The notes beneath the pieces were generated by a model. The model saw nothing but the letters and a program-made list of their open reading frames with translations. It was not told where the DNA came from and did not search any database. The position numbers and the translations under genes were made by a program. DNA of 64,000 nucleotides, from NCBI RefSeq assembly GCF_004217215.1, contig NZ_SHKP01000004.1:466829-530828 (forward strand), read 5' to 3'. Of the stretch, positions 62,268-64,000 are shown in pieces. The DNA comes from Rivibacter subsaxonicus. GTDB taxonomy: Bacteria > Pseudomonadota > Gammaproteobacteria > Burkholderiales > Burkholderiaceae_C. The first letter of the stretch is position 1. The number at the start of each line of letters is the position of its first letter.

Positions 62268-62885
62268 ATGGATGACAACGACCCCAGCCTCCCGCACCTC
62301 ACCAGGGAGACGGTGGCCCTGGTGCGTGCCCTGCTGGAGCGCGACCCCGATACCGGCGAGCACTGCGACCGCACCCACGCGCTGGCGCTGGAACTGGGCC
62401 GCGCCGTGGCCCTGCCCGCGGCGGCGCTGTGCTCGCTGGGGCTGGCCGCCCAGTTGCATGACATCGGCAAGATCGGCATTCCCGACCGCGTGCTGCTCAA
62501 GCAGGGACGACTGGAGTCCGACGAACTGCTGGTGATGAAGACGCACCCGCAGCGCGGCCACGACATCCTGGCGGTGGTGCCCGACGCGACGCTGGCCGTG
62601 GTGGCCGAGGCGGTGCTGCGCCATCACGAGGGCTACGACGGCAACGGCTACCCGGGCGGCCTCAAAGGCGAGGCGATCCCGGTGCTGGCGCGGATCATTT
62701 CCATCGTCGACAGCTACGACGCGATGGCGACCGATCGCCCCTACCACCGCGCCAAGGATCACGCTGCCATCATGGAGGTCCTCCATGAGACCAACAGCGG
62801 CAAGTACGACCCCTATCTGCTGGGCAGGTTCGCGGGGCTGATCGAGCGGAGCGCGTTCAGGTCGCGCGGTTCGCCGCTCGCATGA
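62268..62885 (+). CDS. HD-GYP domain protein (c-di-GMP phosphodiesterase type)
   Basis: 205 residues that consist of little more than an HD-GYP domain: HD pair in AAQLHDIGKIGIPDRVLLK (H64-D65), HPQRGHDIL, and the GYP motif RHHEGYDGNGYPGGLKGEAIP, plus IISIVDSYDAMATDRPY. These residues are all intact, so a metal-dependent phosphodiesterase that breaks down c-di-GMP is expected. It has no input domain. GGGAG lies before the ATG at 62268. With the GGDEF protein upstream in the window it forms a possible make/break pair, although not adjacent. A hairpin follows its stop. Confidence 0.9.
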   Translation: MDDNDPSLPHLTRETVALVRALLERDPDTGEHCDRTHALALELGRAVALPAAALCSLGLAAQLHDIGKIGIPDRVLLKQGRLESDELLVMKTHPQRGHDILAVVPDATLAVVAEAVLRHHEGYDGNGYPGGLKGEAIPVLARIISIVDSYDAMATDRPYHRAKDHAAIMEVLHETNSGKYDPYLLGRFAGLIERSAFRSRGSPLA

Positions 62886-62891
62886 CGGAGC

Positions 62892-62915
62892 CCGGCACGC
62901 GCGCAGGCGTGCCGG
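62892..62915. terminator. Hairpin between convergent genes (HD-GYP and hemerythrin-like)
   Basis: CCGGCACGC (62892-62900), loop GCGCAG, GCGTGCCGG (62907-62915): a perfect 9-bp stem in the 38-base gap between the two stops. It is symmetric and should act for both transcripts. Only a short TT follows. Confidence 0.6.
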
Positions 62916-62923
62916 TTGCTGCG

Positions 62924-63499
62924 CTAGGGCCTTGGCAGCCCGCGCCGCGCCGCCATCTCGGCGCCCATCGCGGCGCGGTCGGCGGCGCTGGCGAGCGCAT
63001 CGGCGGCCGGCAGCACGAGCCGGTCCTCGAGTGCGAGATGGGATTCGTTGAGGGCGATGAAATCGCGGGCCGCGATCTGTAGCGCCGGCAGCGTGGTGGC
63101 GTCGAAGCCGCCGCTCGCCACCGGCTGCAGCAGCGCATGCAGGCCGCGCCACTGCGCGTCGAGCAGGCGGTGTTCGGTGTGCAGACGGCCGACGAGCGCC
63201 GCGAGCTCGGCATCGCCGCCGGCCTCGACGCGCGGGAAGACATGGCGCTCCTCGTCCAGGTGATGGGCCGGCGCGGCGAGATCGAAGTAGCGCAGCACGT
63301 CGCGTGCCGCGTCGGCCGCCATCGCATCGACCGGCTGTTGCTGCAACTGCAGCAGGTGCTCGACCAGCCGCGCCAGCAGCGCGCACGAGCGTTGCACGCG
63401 GCCGTGGCAGGCGGCCAGCATGCCGAAGGGCTCGTCGAAGCTGGCGTCGGGCGAGGCGTGCAGCGTCGCTGCCGACACGGGAAACGGCAGGCGGCTCAT
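62924..63499 (-). CDS. Hemerythrin-like domain protein
   Basis: 191-residue four-helix-bundle protein with hemerythrin/HHE pattern: ACHGRVQRSCALLARLVEHL, HHLDEERHVFPRVE, RLHTEHRLLDAQW and ALNESHLALEDRLVLP, supplying the His/Glu ligands of a non-haem di-iron site. Such proteins bind or sense O2, NO or iron. Its start overlaps the stop of xdhC (ATGA on the minus strand), so it is translated together with the molybdenum hydroxylase accessory gene. The longer frame to 63877 overlaps xdhC and is not taken. Confidence 0.85.
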   Translation of the reverse strand: MSRLPFPVSAATLHASPDASFDEPFGMLAACHGRVQRSCALLARLVEHLLQLQQQPVDAMAADAARDVLRYFDLAAPAHHLDEERHVFPRVEAGGDAELAALVGRLHTEHRLLDAQWRGLHALLQPVASGGFDATTLPALQIAARDFIALNESHLALEDRLVLPAADALASAADRAAMGAEMAARRGLPRP

Positions 63500-64000
63500 C
63501 GCGGCGGGCACTGTTGCAACAGTTGCGCCACCACCGCGACCGCCAGCACCTCGGGCTCCTTGCCCTCGATGCCCGTGATGCCGATCGGGCAGACGAGGCG
63601 CGCGACGGCCTCGGCCACCACGCCGCGCCGTTCGAAGTGGTGAATGAAGCGCGCGCGCTTGGTGGCGGAGCCAATCAGCCCGCAGAAGCGGAAGTCGCCA
63701 CGCCGCAGCACCGCCTCGCAGATGCGCAGGTCCAGTTCGTGCTGATGCGTGAGGATCAGGAAGCAGGTGCCAGGGGCCGCCAGCCGCACCTCGGCCTCGG
63801 GGGCGTCGACGCAGACCCGCACGACGTGAGGCGGCGAGGGCTGGTCCGGAAACTCGGCCTCGCGCTCGTCGATCCATTGCACGCGGCAGTCGAAGCCTTC
63901 GAGCAGGTGCGCGACCGCGCGGCCCACGTGGCCGGCACCGAACAGCTGCAACTCGAAGCGCGGCAGCGCGCGCGGCCAGGCGGCCAGGGCCTCCGCGTCG
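63496..64000 (-). CDS. xdhC: Xanthine dehydrogenase accessory protein XdhC, partial
   Basis: C-terminal part of XdhC, which binds and sulfurates molybdenum cofactor for xanthine dehydrogenase. The frame is open to the window edge (residues upstream of FELQLFGAGHVGRAVAHLLE, including ALAAWPRALPR, belong to it), so the start is missing. Seen: the Rossmann-like LFGAGHVGRAV, FLILTHQHELDLRICEAVL, FCGLIGSATKRARFIHHF and CPIGITGIEGKEPEVLAVAV. The xdhAB genes are expected next, beyond base 64000. It links this end of the window to the purine catabolism genes (puuD, permease) at the other. Confidence 0.9.
   Translation of the reverse strand, partial: DAEALAAWPRALPRFELQLFGAGHVGRAVAHLLEGFDCRVQWIDEREAEFPDQPSPPHVVRVCVDAPEAEVRLAAPGTCFLILTHQHELDLRICEAVLRRGDFRFCGLIGSATKRARFIHHFERRGVVAEAVARLVCPIGITGIEGKEPEVLAVAVVAQLLQQCPPR

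Noticed and set aside
63500-63877. N-terminal extension of the hemerythrin-like gene
   Set aside because: Lies inside xdhC in another frame; the ATG in the ATGA overlap explains the gene better.
1-64000. CRISPR array, prophage, insertion sequence, tRNA or rRNA
   Set aside because: I looked for regular direct repeats, transposase or integrase motifs, and tRNA/rRNA-type conserved segments and found none; the only tandem repeat is three 7-base units at 35697-35717.

Overview
The window is high-GC, densely coded chromosome with no rRNA, tRNA, insertion sequence, phage gene or CRISPR array that I can see. Codon use, gene families (Bug-type solute-binding protein, SphA/MetA-type barrel, DUF1302/DUF1329 pair, LuxR-MalT regulator, TauD/BKACE catabolic genes) and gene order suggest a Burkholderiales betaproteobacterium of the Rubrivivax/Leptothrix/Methylibium type. 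This placement is inference; no phylogenetic marker is present.

Layout. 1-2.6 kb: purine catabolism (3' part of puuD, then an NCS2 purine permease). 2.7-5.6 kb: glycogen synthesis (glgC, glgA). 5.6-15.6 kb, mostly minus strand: a large unrecognised membrane protein, a 7TM diguanylate cyclase, an MpaB-like oxygenase, a FAD dehydrogenase, a 55-residue basic protein missed by length cut-offs, and a LysR regulator. 15.8-21.7 kb: a family 2 glycosyltransferase, then the glyoxylate-to-glycerate pathway gcl-hyi-glxR-glycerate kinase with a palindrome in front. 21.9-28.7 kb: DUF1302 barrel, DUF1329 protein, YCF48-like protein and MMPL/RND exporter, probably one envelope lipid or hydrophobe transport operon. 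28.8-29.8 kb: a convergent BamA/TamA-like barrel.

30.1-35.4 kb: a tight five-gene efflux operon (AI-2E permease, NodT outer-membrane factor, HlyD adaptor, FUSC/DUF2955 membrane protein) that ends in a small protein with a potassium-channel filter, TSLGYGD. 35.9-46.7 kb: a histidine kinase with a periplasmic substrate-binding sensor, a NarL-type regulator, a stand-alone receiver, an SphA-like barrel, an exported arylsulfatase translationally coupled to a formylglycine-generating enzyme that itself has an export-type N terminus, and three envelope proteins. 46.9-58.5 kb, minus strand: a probable catabolic operon under a LuxR-MalT regulator (TauD-type dioxygenase, BKACE, small hydrolase, quinone oxidoreductase, MFS transporter, acyl-CoA ligase, YeiH-type exporter, Bug protein). 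58.8-62.9 kb: a three-CHRD-domain lipoprotein, DUF488, a small membrane protein, an ECF sigma factor with a coupled membrane protein, and an HD-GYP protein. 62.9-64 kb: hemerythrin-like protein overlapping xdhC, which runs off the window.

Functionally, xdhC, puuD, the purine permease and the glyoxylate/glycerate operon would fit use of purines or ureides as carbon and nitrogen source. The regions most worth following are the sulfatase/maturase block with its two-component system, the efflux operon with a channel-like last gene, and the LuxR-MalT/TauD/BKACE operon.
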